Shown here piece by piece: positions 37,895-45,231 of a DNA stretch of 64,000 nt (positions within the stretch are counted from its first letter, which is position 1; each line of letters opens with the position of its first letter). The stretch is from contig JAMJFZ010000107.1 in assembly GCA_026225945.1 (NCBI GenBank), positions 47,630,501-47,694,500 of the forward strand, given 5' to 3'. Under the pieces are notes generated by a model. That model was not told the DNA's origin, searched no databases, and saw only the letters and a program-made list of their open reading frames with translations. The position numbers and the translations under genes are program-made. This stretch comes from Cricetomys ansorgei. Its lineage: Eukaryota > Chordata > Mammalia > Rodentia > Nesomyidae.

Positions 37895-39802
37895 AGCACA
37901 GCACCATATGGTTCAGACTAATAGCAATTTTATATTTAGTTCCTTGACCATCATCTATATACTCAATGAAACTTCCTATGAAGCATCTGATACCTGTGAT
38001 GGAATAAACACTCTCTCTCCCTTTAAATGCTTCCTCTTGATGGACATGAGCCATTATGCCAGGCTAAGCTTCTTAGCTTAATGTGATAATAAAGAACAAG
38101 CTGGATATTTCGATAATGAAGGCCTTCTGAGGCATTCCTCATTTGCAACAAATGATACTGTTCGCTATTTCTCAGAAGTGAAGGGATAAATACAACAAAG
38201 TTTCCCAATAGCTATGTAACATATACACTGTATAGTAATAAAGCAACCTATTTAGAGATGAACTGTTAATACAGAAACTGTAATTCCTTTAATATTCTTC
38301 CTATACATTATACATGATTAAATATTACGTATTTATAAGCACTGTCATGAAGATGTCAGTACAGCTCAATCTTTTTTTTTTTCAATCAAAACTAACTCAC
38401 TTGATTTGGGATCAAAAGGTTGTTTCTGAATCCAGCCAACAAAGTAATAATAGCAAATTTAAAGACTATATGAAATGGGAAGACGGTCTCAATTATTTTG
38501 AAAATTGTATCAAAATTATTCTGGTGTATCATTTTGACACTGTTTCTCACAGGACCAACATTTGGATATAAGATGGCCTCAGACAAGGTTTTGCATTTCA
38601 TGCGTGAAGCTTTGAAACTGCTCTAGTTGAAAAGCTTTAAGGAGATGGGGCCCTATTTACTCCTTCTTGCTCCGCCCAAGACTTGGTCAGGGCAAACGTA
38701 TAGTAAGTTCTGTGGGTGAACATCAGGAAAAAGCGTTCATAAGTCAATGGCAGAAAAGTCATTCCCTGTTTGAACATTTCTTCCTGATAACATACATCAG
38801 CTTTCACAAAACCTCTGAAGGCAGAAAGTTTACATTAAACATCATAAACTGTATTCTCTGCTTATGCATAATCAACCTTAAAAAAAAAAAACTTCAGCTT
38901 TGAAAGTGCCCCACCCACCAATTCAAGCTTTATCTTGGACTGGGGCCACTTGGCTCACTGGATATAAGAACCTCAGATGATGGGTTTTCCTGCCCCACTG
39001 TCCATTATCCCAGCATCTAAATTACAGTCCCGTATTTCTCATATGTCTTCGAAAATACTTTCTAGTGGCTCACTCTCTCTGCCTCTTTCTGAATCAGAAA
39101 GTGTCTCATTATCAACCCTCAAACCATAAAGGCAGCCACGACGCTAGCAGTGATAGCTGTCACAATTTTTTAAAAAGTGGATCTATGTTCATCAGAAAAG
39201 AATCTGGCTCTGCCACCCAAGGCTAAGGTCAGCATTTTCCTCCTGTGGATCCTGCGCAGCTCTGATTCTTGGCCCAGTTTCCAGCCCTCTGGCCTCCAGT
39301 TTTCCCAGGGCCTCAGCTCTCCACTGAGGCTCCATGCAGTGGGGACCCCTGTGGCCCGGGGCTCTGTCCTGCCCCGCGAGGGGGTGTGGCTGGGGTGGCA
39401 GTGGTGAGCTAGAGGCAGCTGGGGTGCTCCGGACTGTCAGTCCTGGGATGGATGTGACCCGAGAACCCGAAAGCAGTCAGGGGAAGCCAGGGTAGTGACT
39501 GAGTGCCAGGAGGTTTCCGCGAGGCTGGCTGACCTCCGCTGCTGGGGGTGGAGGACACGCGGGTAGTGGGCAGAGCCCAGGGCGCGGGGGAACCCGGCGG
39601 ACGCGGGGAGGAAGCGATCGCGGAGCCGGGCAGCAGTCCCGGGACGCGGGGCTCGGGAAGCGGACACCCACTCACCGATGCACAGCTGGACAGCGTAGGC
39701 GTAGTAGGACCAGCCCAGCAGCAGGCTGATGAACACCACCGGGATCCAGTAGAGCACCCGCCGGCACCGCCGCCGAACGCCGCCCGGGCCGGAGGGCGCC
39801 AT
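390..39802 (-). CDS. Zdhhc2: Zdhhc2, palmitoyltransferase ZDHHC2 (exons 1-8, 3' part outside window)
   Basis: Integral-membrane S-acyltransferase that transfers palmitate from acyl-CoA to cysteines of target proteins. From family knowledge, targets include PSD-95, SNAP25, AKAP79/150 and CKAP4, and the enzyme sits in Golgi, recycling endosome and plasma membrane. Coding segments: 39676-39802, 14980-15006, 13624-13718, 8844-8964, 7387-7456, 6614-6646, 2543-2663 and 390-522, complement, 727 nt in total. They splice in frame with GT-AG at every junction inside the window. Residues by my count: TM1 about 17-38, TM2 about 53-75, cysteine-rich domain about 125-170 with C128, C131, H141, C142, C145, C148, D153-H154-H155-C156 and C162, TM3 about 170-188, TM4 about 208-230, and the start of the TTxE-like motif (S240-T241-L242) at the window edge. 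Family length is about 366 aa, so roughly the last 124 residues lie left of base 1. Identification is by direct recognition of the protein sequence. The paralogue ZDHHC15 differs at the N-terminus. Confidence 0.97.
523..2542 (-). other. Zdhhc2 intron 7
   Basis: About 2.0 kb of AT-rich sequence. It holds a (TTCC)n tract and an A/C-rich simple stretch at about 2180-2240. I recognise no SINE or LTR. The remainder looks unique or too old to assign. Confidence 0.8.
1568..1596 (+). repeat. (TTCC)n microsatellite
   Basis: About seven perfect tandem TTCC units. Confidence 0.95.
2543..2663 (-). CDS. Zdhhc2: Zdhhc2 exon 7 (end of the cysteine-rich domain and TM3)
   Basis: 121 bp encoding the last base of W158 and residues 159-198, from [13 protein letters not shown] to [11 protein letters not shown]162 is the last zinc-ligand cysteine, and TM3 is the [18 protein letters not shown] stretch. 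The acceptor is tttattggcag and the donor is gtaagt (phase 0). Confidence 0.97.
5181..5262 (-). mobile_element. ID/tRNA-like SINE
   Basis: The complement reads gagctagggatgtatcccag then tggtagagtacatgcttagt, the tRNA-derived head with A and B boxes typical of rodent ID elements. It is diverged and its tail merges with AT-rich sequence. Confidence 0.75.
5328..5639 (+). mobile_element. LTR-like element, unnamed family, copy A
   Basis: Aligns by eye over its whole length with 54388-54706 and with the complement of 60088-60406. Shared parts include the AAATTTATTTTTA start region, GATGTTTGATTGC...GATCTGCA, an ATCAATNRAAACACCTGAG core and a TCTGGCAGG stretch near the 3' end. The first bases are altered (tatag for tgtag). 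Family name unknown to me. Confidence 0.75.
6284..6360 (+). mobile_element. ID/BC1-like SINE
   Basis: Begins gagctggagatgtggctta, runs through the gatccccagcacc B-box side and ends in a short A-rich tail. This matches the rodent ID layout. Confidence 0.88.
6614..6646 (-). CDS. Zdhhc2: Zdhhc2 exon 6, 33-bp exon holding the catalytic DHHC
   Basis: Encodes the last base of K147, then [10 protein letters not shown] and two bases of W158. The Asp-His-His-Cys (C156 by my count) is the acyl-enzyme cysteine motif. The donor is gtgagt. The acceptor tattttag has no normal pyrimidine tract and is preceded by a run of seven G (plus-strand C at 6655-6661), with a possible branch site ctaataa about 25-35 nt upstream of the AG. 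Length is a multiple of three, so skipping it would keep the frame and remove the active site. Confidence 0.96.
6647..7386 (-). other. Zdhhc2 intron 5
   Basis: 740 bp, strongly AT-rich, with runs of A and TAAT. No repeat family recognised. The end adjoining exon 6 carries the seven-G run described for that exon. Confidence 0.8.
7387..7456 (-). CDS. Zdhhc2: Zdhhc2 exon 5 (first half of the DHHC cysteine-rich domain)
   Basis: 70 bp encoding the end of A124, residues 125-146 and two bases of K147. It carries IRYCDRC and the [11 protein letters not shown] zinc ligands. These cysteines and the histidine form the zinc fingers that hold the active-site loop in known DHHC structures. The acceptor is gttcctag and the donor is gtaagg. 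Confidence 0.97.
7457..8843 (-). other. Zdhhc2 intron 4
   Basis: About 1.4 kb, AT-rich. I see no SINE, LTR or microsatellite of note. Confidence 0.8.
8844..8964 (-). CDS. Zdhhc2: Zdhhc2 exon 4 (loop before the cysteine-rich domain)
   Basis: 121 bp encoding residues 84-123 ([20 protein letters not shown] to TRTMSG) plus the first base of A124. It forms the charged cytosolic linker between TM2 and the DHHC domain. The acceptor is attcctcag and the donor is gtaaac. It reads AARDLPIY where I recall AAKDLPIY in mouse and human, a conservative lineage change if memory is right. Confidence 0.96.
10101..10177 (-). mobile_element. ID-like SINE
   Basis: The complement carries gcaggggttatagctcaatg then gcagagaacttcccttttgt and ends in ccccagtactgcc, a diverged ID head. 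Confidence 0.7.
10333..10359 (+). repeat. Short (TG)n(TA)n microsatellite
   Basis: Mixed dinucleotide tract, four TG units followed by about nine TA units. Confidence 0.9.
10500..10755 (+). mobile_element. Ancient L1 (L1M-type) fragment
   Basis: Shows the late ORF2/3' region pattern of old mammalian L1: tttggcaagcaactaaaatt, tagtaattctacatccaaga, ttattaaggaaataatt, and an aatgagaacattatgatgct-like end. Confidence 0.6.
10760..10950 (+). mobile_element. B2/B3 SINE
   Basis: Begins gtctggagggatggctcagt, then ggttaagagcactcac (A box), agttcagttcttagcaccc (B box), and ends in an ACACAC-rich 3' region. Confidence 0.9.
12006..12092 (+). repeat. GA-rich / (ACAG)n low-complexity tract
   Basis: Purine-rich on the plus strand: AG/GGAGA repeats followed by ACAG units. 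Open frames here on both strands are repeat artefacts. Confidence 0.95.
13351..13389 (+). repeat. (CTAT)n microsatellite
   Basis: About nine to ten uninterrupted CTAT units. Confidence 0.95.
13624..13718 (-). CDS. Zdhhc2: Zdhhc2 exon 3 (TM2)
   Basis: 95 bp encoding the end of V52 and residues 53-83, from VCLLAYHLL to LPMNPSKE. It contains the second membrane segment and the start of the cytosolic loop, including the conserved NPSKE stretch. The acceptor is ctctcatttcag and the donor is gtaagt (phase 0 at the 3' end). Confidence 0.97.
13719..14979 (-). other. Zdhhc2 intron 2
   Basis: About 1.26 kb between exons 3 and 2. One ID-like SINE near 14441. The rest is AT-rich and unassigned. Confidence 0.8.
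14441..14505 (+). mobile_element. Diverged ID-like SINE fragment
   Basis: tgaggctgcggatgcatatc then agtggtggagcccttttcta then gcacgctccaggcccct follows the ID layout with many changes. Confidence 0.6.
14980..15006 (-). CDS. Zdhhc2: Zdhhc2 exon 2, 27-bp microexon
   Basis: Encodes the rest of V43, then SMENIGEQ, plus the first base of V52. The acceptor is tttctag after a long T-rich tract and the donor is gtaaac. It encodes the lumenal loop between TM1 and TM2. Length is a multiple of three, and exon 1 would join exon 3 in frame if it were skipped. It is too short for any open-frame scan and was found by matching the expected protein. Confidence 0.95.
16303..16601 (+). mobile_element. B4-like composite SINE (tRNA-like head plus B1-like body)
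   Basis: Head: cagacagctcagttagcaaa then gttcaatccccagtattcac. An A-rich linker follows, then a B1-like ggtatgcatttgtaaattca and ggggaggcaaaggcagg, and a 3' part with gaggttgacctcggacctca before a CA tract. Same family as 37535-37855. Confidence 0.75.
16602..16622 (+). repeat. (CA)n microsatellite
   Basis: About ten CA units at the tail of the preceding SINE. Confidence 0.93.
17202..17220 (+). repeat. (TTTA)n short tract
   Basis: About five TTTA units. A poly-T of about 17 lies just upstream at about 17150-17165. Confidence 0.9.
17365..17445 (+). mobile_element. B1 SINE 3' fragment
   Basis: gagcagaggcagaaag, then tagcctgggcatcataggga and gaccctgtcttcaagg match the right half of B1 with changes. 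Confidence 0.6.
19211..19243 (+). repeat. (TG)n tract running into CG-rich alternating sequence
   Basis: TGTG repeats followed by tacgtgcgcgcatgc, an alternating purine-pyrimidine run. Confidence 0.9.
22141..22201 (-). mobile_element. B1 SINE fragment
   Basis: ctccatgagtagctgagatt followed by acagggccatgcccagctg is the complement of the B1 left end. Confidence 0.65.
22695..22860 (-). mobile_element. MIR remnant
   Basis: ttgaatgcttactataatgc, atctcattttagccttataa and gtgaggtgggacatactata follow the complement of the MIR core and 3' region. Old and diverged. Confidence 0.6.
23475..23640 (-). mobile_element. Old L1 3' end (L1MA/L1M type)
   Basis: ctaaacattctactcatgcc, tttgactattttgcatccct, ttgtgactagctgatcttgc and tcagcataatgttctcctgg match the complement of the old mammalian L1 3' UTR. 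Confidence 0.75.
23985..24112 (+). mobile_element. B2/B3-like SINE
   Basis: ccagtaaaatagctcagtgg, gtaaaagcacctgcctcaga and gtttgatccctcagaca give the tRNA-like head. It ends in a CA tract. Confidence 0.75.
24113..24143 (+). repeat. (CA)n microsatellite
   Basis: About fifteen CA units at the tail of the SINE. Confidence 0.95.
24609..24970 (-). mobile_element. MT-type MaLR LTR, near complete
   Basis: The complement starts tgtggtgatttgaatgat, carries aggaggtgtggccttgttgg, gtcagactgcctgctgccatg-like MT segments, and ends in gcaatagaaaagtgactaag. Length of about 360 bp and TG...C/A ends fit a solo LTR of the MT group. Confidence 0.85.
26430..27045 (+). mobile_element. Old L1 3' end (L1MA/L1MB type)
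   Basis: Includes ttccaatcctaggtagctca, acagaatgtggtatatacat, ccacatgctacaatatggat, aaatgtacttaacaccactg and ttatcacaataaaaacaaa, all typical of the 3' UTR of ancient mammalian L1, with its terminal A-rich tail. Confidence 0.85.
28220..28325 (-). mobile_element. B1 SINE
   Basis: tttgagatagggtcttgcca, cctagcctggccttgaactt and attacaggcaaatgttaata are the complement of B1. Confidence 0.85.
28390..28975. repeat. Unassigned, probably repetitive block
   Basis: C/T-rich stretch with a duplicated B1-tail-like motif (gattaaaggcatgg at about 28804 and gattaaaggtatg at about 28842) and phrases such as cctgagttctgcttcctgtt. It looks like an interspersed rodent element, but I cannot name it or fix its ends. 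Confidence 0.4.
28981..29374 (+). mobile_element. MaLR-type LTR (ORR1/MT group)
   Basis: Starts tgctgattgagttttgtcaa, has taggaaagcaggctga, tcctccatggcctctgcttc and a gaataaaccctttcctctcc polyA-signal region, and ends agcaatagaaacccctaacc. Same family as 43124-43526 and 61169-61563. Confidence 0.8.
31105..31265 (+). mobile_element. B1-like SINE
   Basis: gacagcacacagctgtaatc, then gggaggctgagggaggatca, then tcaggccaggcggacaa, with a GGA-rich tail. Diverged. Confidence 0.65.
31774..31866 (+). repeat. (TCTG)n/(TC)n microsatellite
   Basis: Compound pyrimidine-rich tract: TGTC/TCTG units followed by pure TC. Confidence 0.95.
31870..31955 (-). mobile_element. ID-like SINE
   Basis: The complement reads ggctggggatgtgcttatgc then agtggtagaacatttgccta, an ID head next to the TC tract. 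Confidence 0.8.
33018..33060 (+). repeat. (CA)n microsatellite
   Basis: About twenty-one pure CA units, preceded by alternating tgcatacatgcatac. Confidence 0.97.
33978..34072 (-). mobile_element. B1 SINE
   Basis: catcccaggctggcctggaa, tcctcctgcctctgtctctc and ttgtaggcatgcactccata are the complement of B1. Confidence 0.85.
34114..34153 (+). repeat. (TG)n microsatellite
   Basis: About twenty TG units. Confidence 0.97.
34225..34442 (-). mobile_element. B4-like SINE (B1-related body plus tRNA-like head)
   Basis: The plus strand reads from a B1-like complement (ggcctggagttcaccaattg and ccagcactgggattgccagt) into tacatgggtatggaggtcaa and ctttaaccaacagagctact, the complement of a tRNA-like head. 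Confidence 0.7.
35440..35745 (+). mobile_element. LTR-like sequence, possibly ERV1 type
   Basis: A plausible U3/R/U5 order: ccaatcaaaatagaga (CCAAT-like), cttcataaaaggagagcctg (TATA-like), then tgctttttaataaagcttcc-like polyA signal (ttttaataaagcttccctgt at about 35642) and a U5-like end. No internal viral region or second LTR is seen. Ends are uncertain. Confidence 0.5.
35748..35982 (+). repeat. Interleaved direct duplications
   Basis: A 32-bp segment at 35748-35779 recurs with two or three changes at 35801-35832. A 29-bp segment at 35781-35809 recurs exactly at 35954-35982. The second pair contains the start of the first motif (tagcacttg). The block abuts the LTR-like sequence to the left. 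Confidence 0.9.
37535..37855 (+). mobile_element. B4-like composite SINE
   Basis: ggagctggggaaatggctca, then gggtgcatgcctataatccc, ctgggaggcagagacaggtc, agctccagtttcagtgagag and ttgacttctgacttccacac. A tRNA-like head is joined to a B1-like body, ending in a CA tract. Confidence 0.85.
37864..37893 (+). repeat. (CA)n microsatellite
   Basis: About fifteen CA units at the SINE tail. Confidence 0.95.
39676..39802 (-). CDS. Zdhhc2: Zdhhc2 coding exon 1 (residues 1-42)
   Basis: Starts at an ATG in strong Kozak context (A at -3, G at +4) with [20 protein letters not shown], an arginine-rich cytosolic N-terminus running into TM1. It ends with codon ATC plus one G before donor gtgagt (phase 1). The human and mouse proteins, from memory, start the same way. 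The frame stays open upstream, so the start rests on homology and Kozak context, not on an upstream stop. Confidence 0.97.
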
Positions 39803-40050
39803 CTTCCAGCCGCACACACCTGCCCAGCTCCGCCGCCGCCGCCGCCCGCGGGCCTGGCTCGGGGCCGGGCTCGGGGCGCCCGGAGCACCCGGCGGGACAG
39901 GCCCGGGGGCGGCGGCCAGCTGCGCTGCGGCCACTGCGGCCGCCGTGGCGCTAGGTCCCCATCCCGCGGCGGCGAGCGGGCGCCGCGGACTCCCGCTGCT
40001 CAGCCCGGCTGAGGCGGTGGCTCTGAGGGGGAGGACGGAGGCGACGAGGC
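39803..40050 (-). other. Zdhhc2: Probable Zdhhc2 5' UTR with CCG/CGG repeat
   Basis: GC-rich sequence upstream of the start codon, inside the CpG island. A short (CCG)n run at about 39830-39846 would be (GGC)n in the mRNA, starting 28 nt before the ATG. No transcription start can be fixed from sequence, so the right boundary is a guess. The frame of the ATG is open upstream to about 40423 without a stop. Confidence 0.55.
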
Positions 40051-41489
40051 GGCGGGAGGCTCCGCTCCGCCCCCGCCTGGTCCCCGCCCGGTCCCCGCCT
40101 CGCCGCCTCCCACAACGCGGGGGGCCGGCGGCTGGGCTCCGGGCGTGGACTCCCTCTGCGTCCCGGACTCTCGCCCACTCGCCCCTGCCGCGGCCCACCG
40201 CAGGCGCTCGAGGCGGCGGCCCGCTGCCCACCTCGGCCCTTCTGCCCCTGCGCTTGGCCCTGGCCCGCAGGACTGCTGTGGGAGGCGACGCTAGCTCTGG
40301 GTGACCCTCCCGAGCCGCCAGCCACTCCGAGGGCGCGGACCGGAATCGGGGGCCACGCTGCGCAGAGCCGCGCGTGGGAGGAGAGACCCGAGGCCCCGGG
40401 ACTCCTGCCGGCTGCGACCTCACCTGCCAGGCCCAGGAAGTGCTGGACCGCTAAAGTCCTTGGGCGCCCAGGCCCGCGTTCCTGCATCCCTGCATCCCTG
40501 CCTGGAAAATTCTCTCTTCTACTTGTGGGTGCTTAGTAAACTGGCAGAGAGCAGCCAAAGTGAAACCACTTTCCAGAACAGACCAGAGAAATAATGGTGT
40601 GTTTGGGCGTGAGGAGCCACCCTGGTGCCCAGATCGCCACCAAGGGGGTTTTCTGGAGGCTGCCTTCTGCCTGGAAGGGGCCAGCTTAGGAAGCCTTTTG
40701 CATTGTGAATCCACTGACAACTAGAGTTAGGCATGGTGGTTCTTTGCTAGAAGAAGGTTCTCTCTTTTGTTAAATTATTTAATGATTGTAAAAGTTTACC
40801 GTCGGTCCCCGCCCACCCCCCAGTCGGGTGTTTCCTTCTCTTCCCTCTTTCCTATCCCATCCCGCCTGACGATGTTTCTTTAGTGGTGGCAAGTCTAAAT
40901 TTAGCGAATAGTAGATTTTAAAGTGGTTGCTAAAACGAAAACCACGGAGAGGGATCCTAATAGTAAAACATCCCAGTTAACTGTTGGAGAATGGAAAAAG
41001 ATACATGTTTCTGAAATTGCACCCCTATTATATATATAATTAGTAGCTGTAACAGGCACCAGATAACATTAGTGAATACTATATTTACACCACACAACAA
41101 ACATATTGAATAGAATTACTTCATAATCGTGGTAAGAATACTCATGTCTAGGAATTCAGCCCAAATTAAGTCCTTCTGGGCTTTTCAACTATCTTCCTTA
41201 GATGGAATAAATGACAAGCCAGTCTCTCTGAAACAGCTTCTACATGGATGCAGACACAATCTCATGTCACTGGCATCCCAAAGTACACAGAAAATGGTAG
41301 TCAGGCTTAAATGGGACTTTGGGTCACTGGAATGTTCTATCCCAGTGAGTCACCTGATTTTCCATGTTTTATTCTTTTGGGATATTCTGCAAGGTGAAGT
41401 AAAATGAAACCTCGCTATCCTGTTATCCTTAGCTTCTCTCATAGAAATTTACTTTATATTCTCAATCGAATAAAGGAATTGAGTGTGTA

Positions 41490-41570
41490 GTTTCCCGTTA
41501 CAGTGCATGCTTAGCATGTTTGAGGCCTGTGGGTTCCATATCCTCCACCAGCCTCCAATAAATAAAATGA
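41490..41570 (+). mobile_element. Possible ID-like SINE remnant
   Basis: gttacagtgcatgcttagca then ggcctgtgggttccatatcc follows the ID order loosely and ends before an AATAAA-rich stretch. Weak. Confidence 0.4.
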
Positions 41571-43123
41571 GACTATCAAGAGAAATTGCAGTTCCCATGT
41601 CAGAACCGTGGCAGCCTTATAAAGATGAGATAGCTACTGGTGAAGACTAGTGGACCTTATTCAAAGGGGTCAGCCCCACCCCCAGCCCTGGGAGTCCTGG
41701 AGAGAGTGCCATCCTGCCTCTTCAGATGCCTGATGGCACCTGTGTCACTCGCCTGCAACAGTCTTTCAGGTGCTTGAGGTCTGACCAGAAAGAACATTCA
41801 TTCTCCACAGATTTCAGTATGAACAACATGCAGTTTTAACATCTTTGGAGGACACATTGTTACTCTAAAACACCAGTTGTTCGAATTTATGATATTTGTG
41901 AAGTATTTTCAACTCTTCACTACTTTAAAGGTCCTAAAATTAAGTGAGTAATGGCTTGCTCACTGCTATCTCAAAAAAATGTCTAGCACAGGAAGACAGG
42001 ACGAGTCATGTTTGAAGCCACGCAATGACAGGATTTATCTCTGCCTGGTCCCTATTTTGACAGGCATAATCATGCATTTGCAAATGTAAGCTCTTTGGTC
42101 AGTAGCCAATGCTAGACATCCTTCATGAACCTGGAAGGATAATTTTTATTCTCAGGAACAGACAGCCTTTGATTCCCCTTTCAACAGGAAAACCGTTTGG
42201 AGGCCATACAGAAACTTACTCTTTACAGAGGTACAAAGTTTCAACTCTAATTTTTAGTTATCTTTTTAAAAACTGCAAGAAACTATGGGTGAATAAAGGC
42301 AGCCAGAAGGAGGTGAGGAGAGTTTTTATGTAGACCTTGTCCATCTTAGTTCAAATGGCCATAAATCTATCCCAGCCAGGTCTCTGCTGGAGCCTCCGTC
42401 CATTCAGACATTTATGAAATTGATAATATGCTTCAAAGACATTCTGTTTAACAATTGCGAAATTTCTGTGATCTGTATTGCTGCTATGAAAAAATTTTGA
42501 TTATCTTTCCCTCTGCACCACAACCCCCCTGATTCTTCAGTGCCCAAATCTCAACTCCATCTTGTCTTTGTGGTTAACACTCCAAATCTTGCTTCCACTC
42601 TCAGACCCAGATTGAAATCTTCACTAAGACTCTTGATTAGTTTCAAGAAACCATGCTGACCAAGCTCAGAAGACACAGATCCACCATGTCTCTAGAGAGC
42701 ACCAGACTCCATTAACACCCGTGTAAGCCTTTTCACCTCACCTTCTTAGCCAATGCACCTACTTTCACTGGCTTTATCTGGTAACTTGCTTGATAGTATC
42801 TACTTCTTGAAAATATTCCTGGTGATTGACATTAGAGTATTGAAGTATGTTCTGAATTTTATTATTATTGGGTGTGTGAAGAAATACTGTATAGTTATCA
42901 TCTATAAGGTACAACACTCGATGCACACCAGCTCCTGTTATGAATATTGGAAGGAATTAAGCTGGGATTTAATTTATTTTCATTTATTGATGATTTTAAT
43001 GTTGCTGAAAGACATGTTTCATTGTTTTTTTTAAATGAAGTTTATCAGTTTGGGGAGTGGGAGGCTGAACCAGCAATCCATGATGTTGGTGGCAATCCAG
43101 GCACATGCATGTTTATAAGTAGC

Positions 43124-43526
43124 TGTGCTGGCTGGTTTTATGTCAACTTGACAGGAGCTAGAATCATCTGAGAGGAGGAAGCCTCAACTGAGAAAATGCT
43201 TCAAGAAGACTGGACTTTAGGCAAGGCTGTAAGGAATTAGTTACTGATGTGGGAGAGCCTAGCCCACTGTGGGTAGTACCACCCTGGACTGGTGGTCTTG
43301 GTCCTATAAGAATGCAGGCTGAGAGAGCCATGATGAGCAAAGTCAATAAGCAGCACTCCTCCATGGCCTCTGCATCAGCTCCAGCATCGGGTTTTTGGCC
43401 TGTTTGAGTTCTTGTCCTGATTTCCTTCAGTGATGAACTGTGATATGGAAGTGTAAGCAAAAATAAATAAACCCTTTCCTCCCCAGCTTGCGTTCCATCA
43501 CAGCAATAGAAACTCTGAATTGGACA
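43124..43526 (+). mobile_element. MaLR-type LTR (ORR1/MT group), near complete
   Basis: Starts tgtgctggctggttttatgt, contains caacttgacaggagctagaa, cctccatggcctctgcatca and aataaataaaccctttcctc, and ends caatagaaactctgaattgg then aca. TG...CA ends and about 400 bp fit a solo LTR. Confidence 0.88.
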
Positions 43527-43863
43527 GTGTCAGAGATAGTCCCCATGAGAGAAGAACATGCATGCACTAAACATGGTGTTTCCTGACTCATGTAAAGGAA
43601 GGTGGTTTTAGAGAAGGATCTTGCTTTAGGGAACACAGGAGCAAAACTATGCTTAGACGTCGATGCAGAAAAATACCTTGGCTCTCAGATACTGTTTTCA
43701 GTTATTCTGGAATTGACTGCATAGAATGGAAGGCCACTTCCAATGCCTAAGGATGCTTCGCTGTGTGGCCAGTTGGTGAAAACACCGAGAAAATTGTAAA
43801 TTTGTGCAAATTGGTCAAGCCCCGTCAAGCCCTCTAGAATTTCTGTGCGCTTATCACTGTGTC

Positions 43864-43882
43864 TGGCCACTAGATGGCAGGA
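43864..43882 (+). promoter_or_regulatory. CTCF-type binding motif
   Basis: tggccactagatggcagga matches the YGRCCASYAGRKGGCRSYR CTCF consensus at 18 of 19 positions. It lies about 4.1 kb upstream of the Zdhhc2 ATG, in sequence I do not recognise as a SINE. Binding is inferred from the motif only. Confidence 0.65.
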
Positions 43883-45049
43883 GTATACTAAGCAGTGCTG
43901 CTTTCTTGGCATTTTCTTCATAGATTAAATAGCAGGAAACGTCAACTTAACCAAAGCAATTATAAATTATGAGTTAATGATCAATTACACGTAATTATAA
44001 CCACTTATAATTATAAATTTTCACATTATAATTTAGTGGCTAATGAATAAAAATATTAATCTTATGTAGAAATTAAAAAGCAAAAATAATCTTTTAATAT
44101 AGGGAATCACCTGGATTTTGTTTCCACTTCTTGCAATGTGAAGTAAGAATAATATCTGCAAATAAGAATTTTGCATTTAAATAATTATTCTTGTTTATAC
44201 CAGTCCCCTCTCTTACCTGTAAATGGGAAAGGGCAGAGCTTATTTAACCCCAAAGGTGGTCAAATGTTCCCCTTCCTGGATCAGCATCTCCAGCATGGAT
44301 AGTTTAACAATAATTTAATTTTTCAAATTAAGTTTTAGCTGGAATACAAAATAATGGGTTTCACTATGACATTTTTCCCAAAATACATATTGTACTTTGC
44401 TCACACCACACATTCACCTCCCCATCCCACCTTCTACCATACCTTCTCATCCTCTCCCATGATCCTTTTCTTTCCTTCAGACAGTCTCCTTGTTGTCATA
44501 ACTGCATGTGTATGAATATAAATGTGTATGTAAATCTAGACTCCAAATATGAAAGAAAATAGATTTCTAAAGGGGTGAGACAATGACACAAGTTTGATGG
44601 AAGAATTTGCCATCCGGGAGTGACTGTTCAAAGGCCAGCTGACTGACCAAAGGCAACAGAACCCTGCGGTGTGGTGGCAAGTATCCCGGTGATGCCGAGG
44701 ATGGCAGACCTTTCTTGGTGTCAGCATCTTGGCCATGCACCAGCTTCCTTGTTCTAGCTCAAGCTGGAACACCTGGTCTTCCTGTTAATTCTGCAGGGTA
44801 CCTATATGCCTCGAAAATATTTTTTATGGGACCAATTAGATTTTATTTTATTTTTTACAGCTCTGATCGAGTTTTTAATTTCATCCTGCATCCCATTTCT
44901 TAAAGGATTCGTTTGTTACCAGTGTTGAGGTCTAGACTGGCTGTTTCTGGGATCTTGGCCTTTTATCCAAAGAACTGAAAAAAGAGCTGACATCATTTTG
45001 CAAAAATAACCAGATAACTTTATTCCACGAGAAGTAAAGTATAGATTAA

Positions 45050-45209
45050 AGCATCGGTAAGATGGCTCAATGGGTAACAGCCCTTGCCTACAAGCCTGAA
45101 AACCTGAGAACTTCAGAACACACATGGTAGAAATACAGAATTGATTCCCTCAAATTGTCCTCTGACATACACACATACATTGTAGCGTAGCCAATTGTGT
45201 ATGATCACA
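45050..45209 (+). mobile_element. B3-like SINE
   Basis: gcatcggtaagatggctcaa, tgggtaacagcccttgccta, then aattgtcctctgacatacac before a CA tract. Confidence 0.7.
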
Positions 45210-45231
45210 TACACACACACACACACACACA
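45210..45231 (+). repeat. (CA)n microsatellite
   Basis: About eleven CA units at the SINE tail. Confidence 0.95.

Larger units (their letters stand above)
15007..39675 (-). other. Zdhhc2 intron 1 (about 24.7 kb)
   Basis: Large first intron. It holds the SINEs, LTRs, L1 fragments and simple repeats listed separately. Sub-blocks where I see nothing nameable are 15010-16300, 17450-18940, 19245-20740, 20870-22140, 24990-26420, 27050-28200, 29380-31100, 32000-33015, 34445-35440 and 35985-37530. Block 38000-39300 is unique sequence rising into the CpG island. Confidence 0.75.
39330..40470. promoter_or_regulatory. Zdhhc2: CpG-island promoter of Zdhhc2
   Basis: Very GC- and CpG-rich block in an otherwise AT-rich window, spanning exon 1. 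It contains clustered GC boxes, for example around 40065-40110 with repeated ccccgcc, and no clear TATA box, as expected for a broadly expressed housekeeping-type promoter. Such islands often fire in both directions, but I see no supported plus-strand gene starting here. Confidence 0.85.

Noticed and set aside
39548..40304. Long plus-strand open frames across the CpG island
   Set aside because: GC-rich shadows of exon 1, the 5' UTR and the promoter. They have no recognisable protein, and overlapping open frames occur on both strands.
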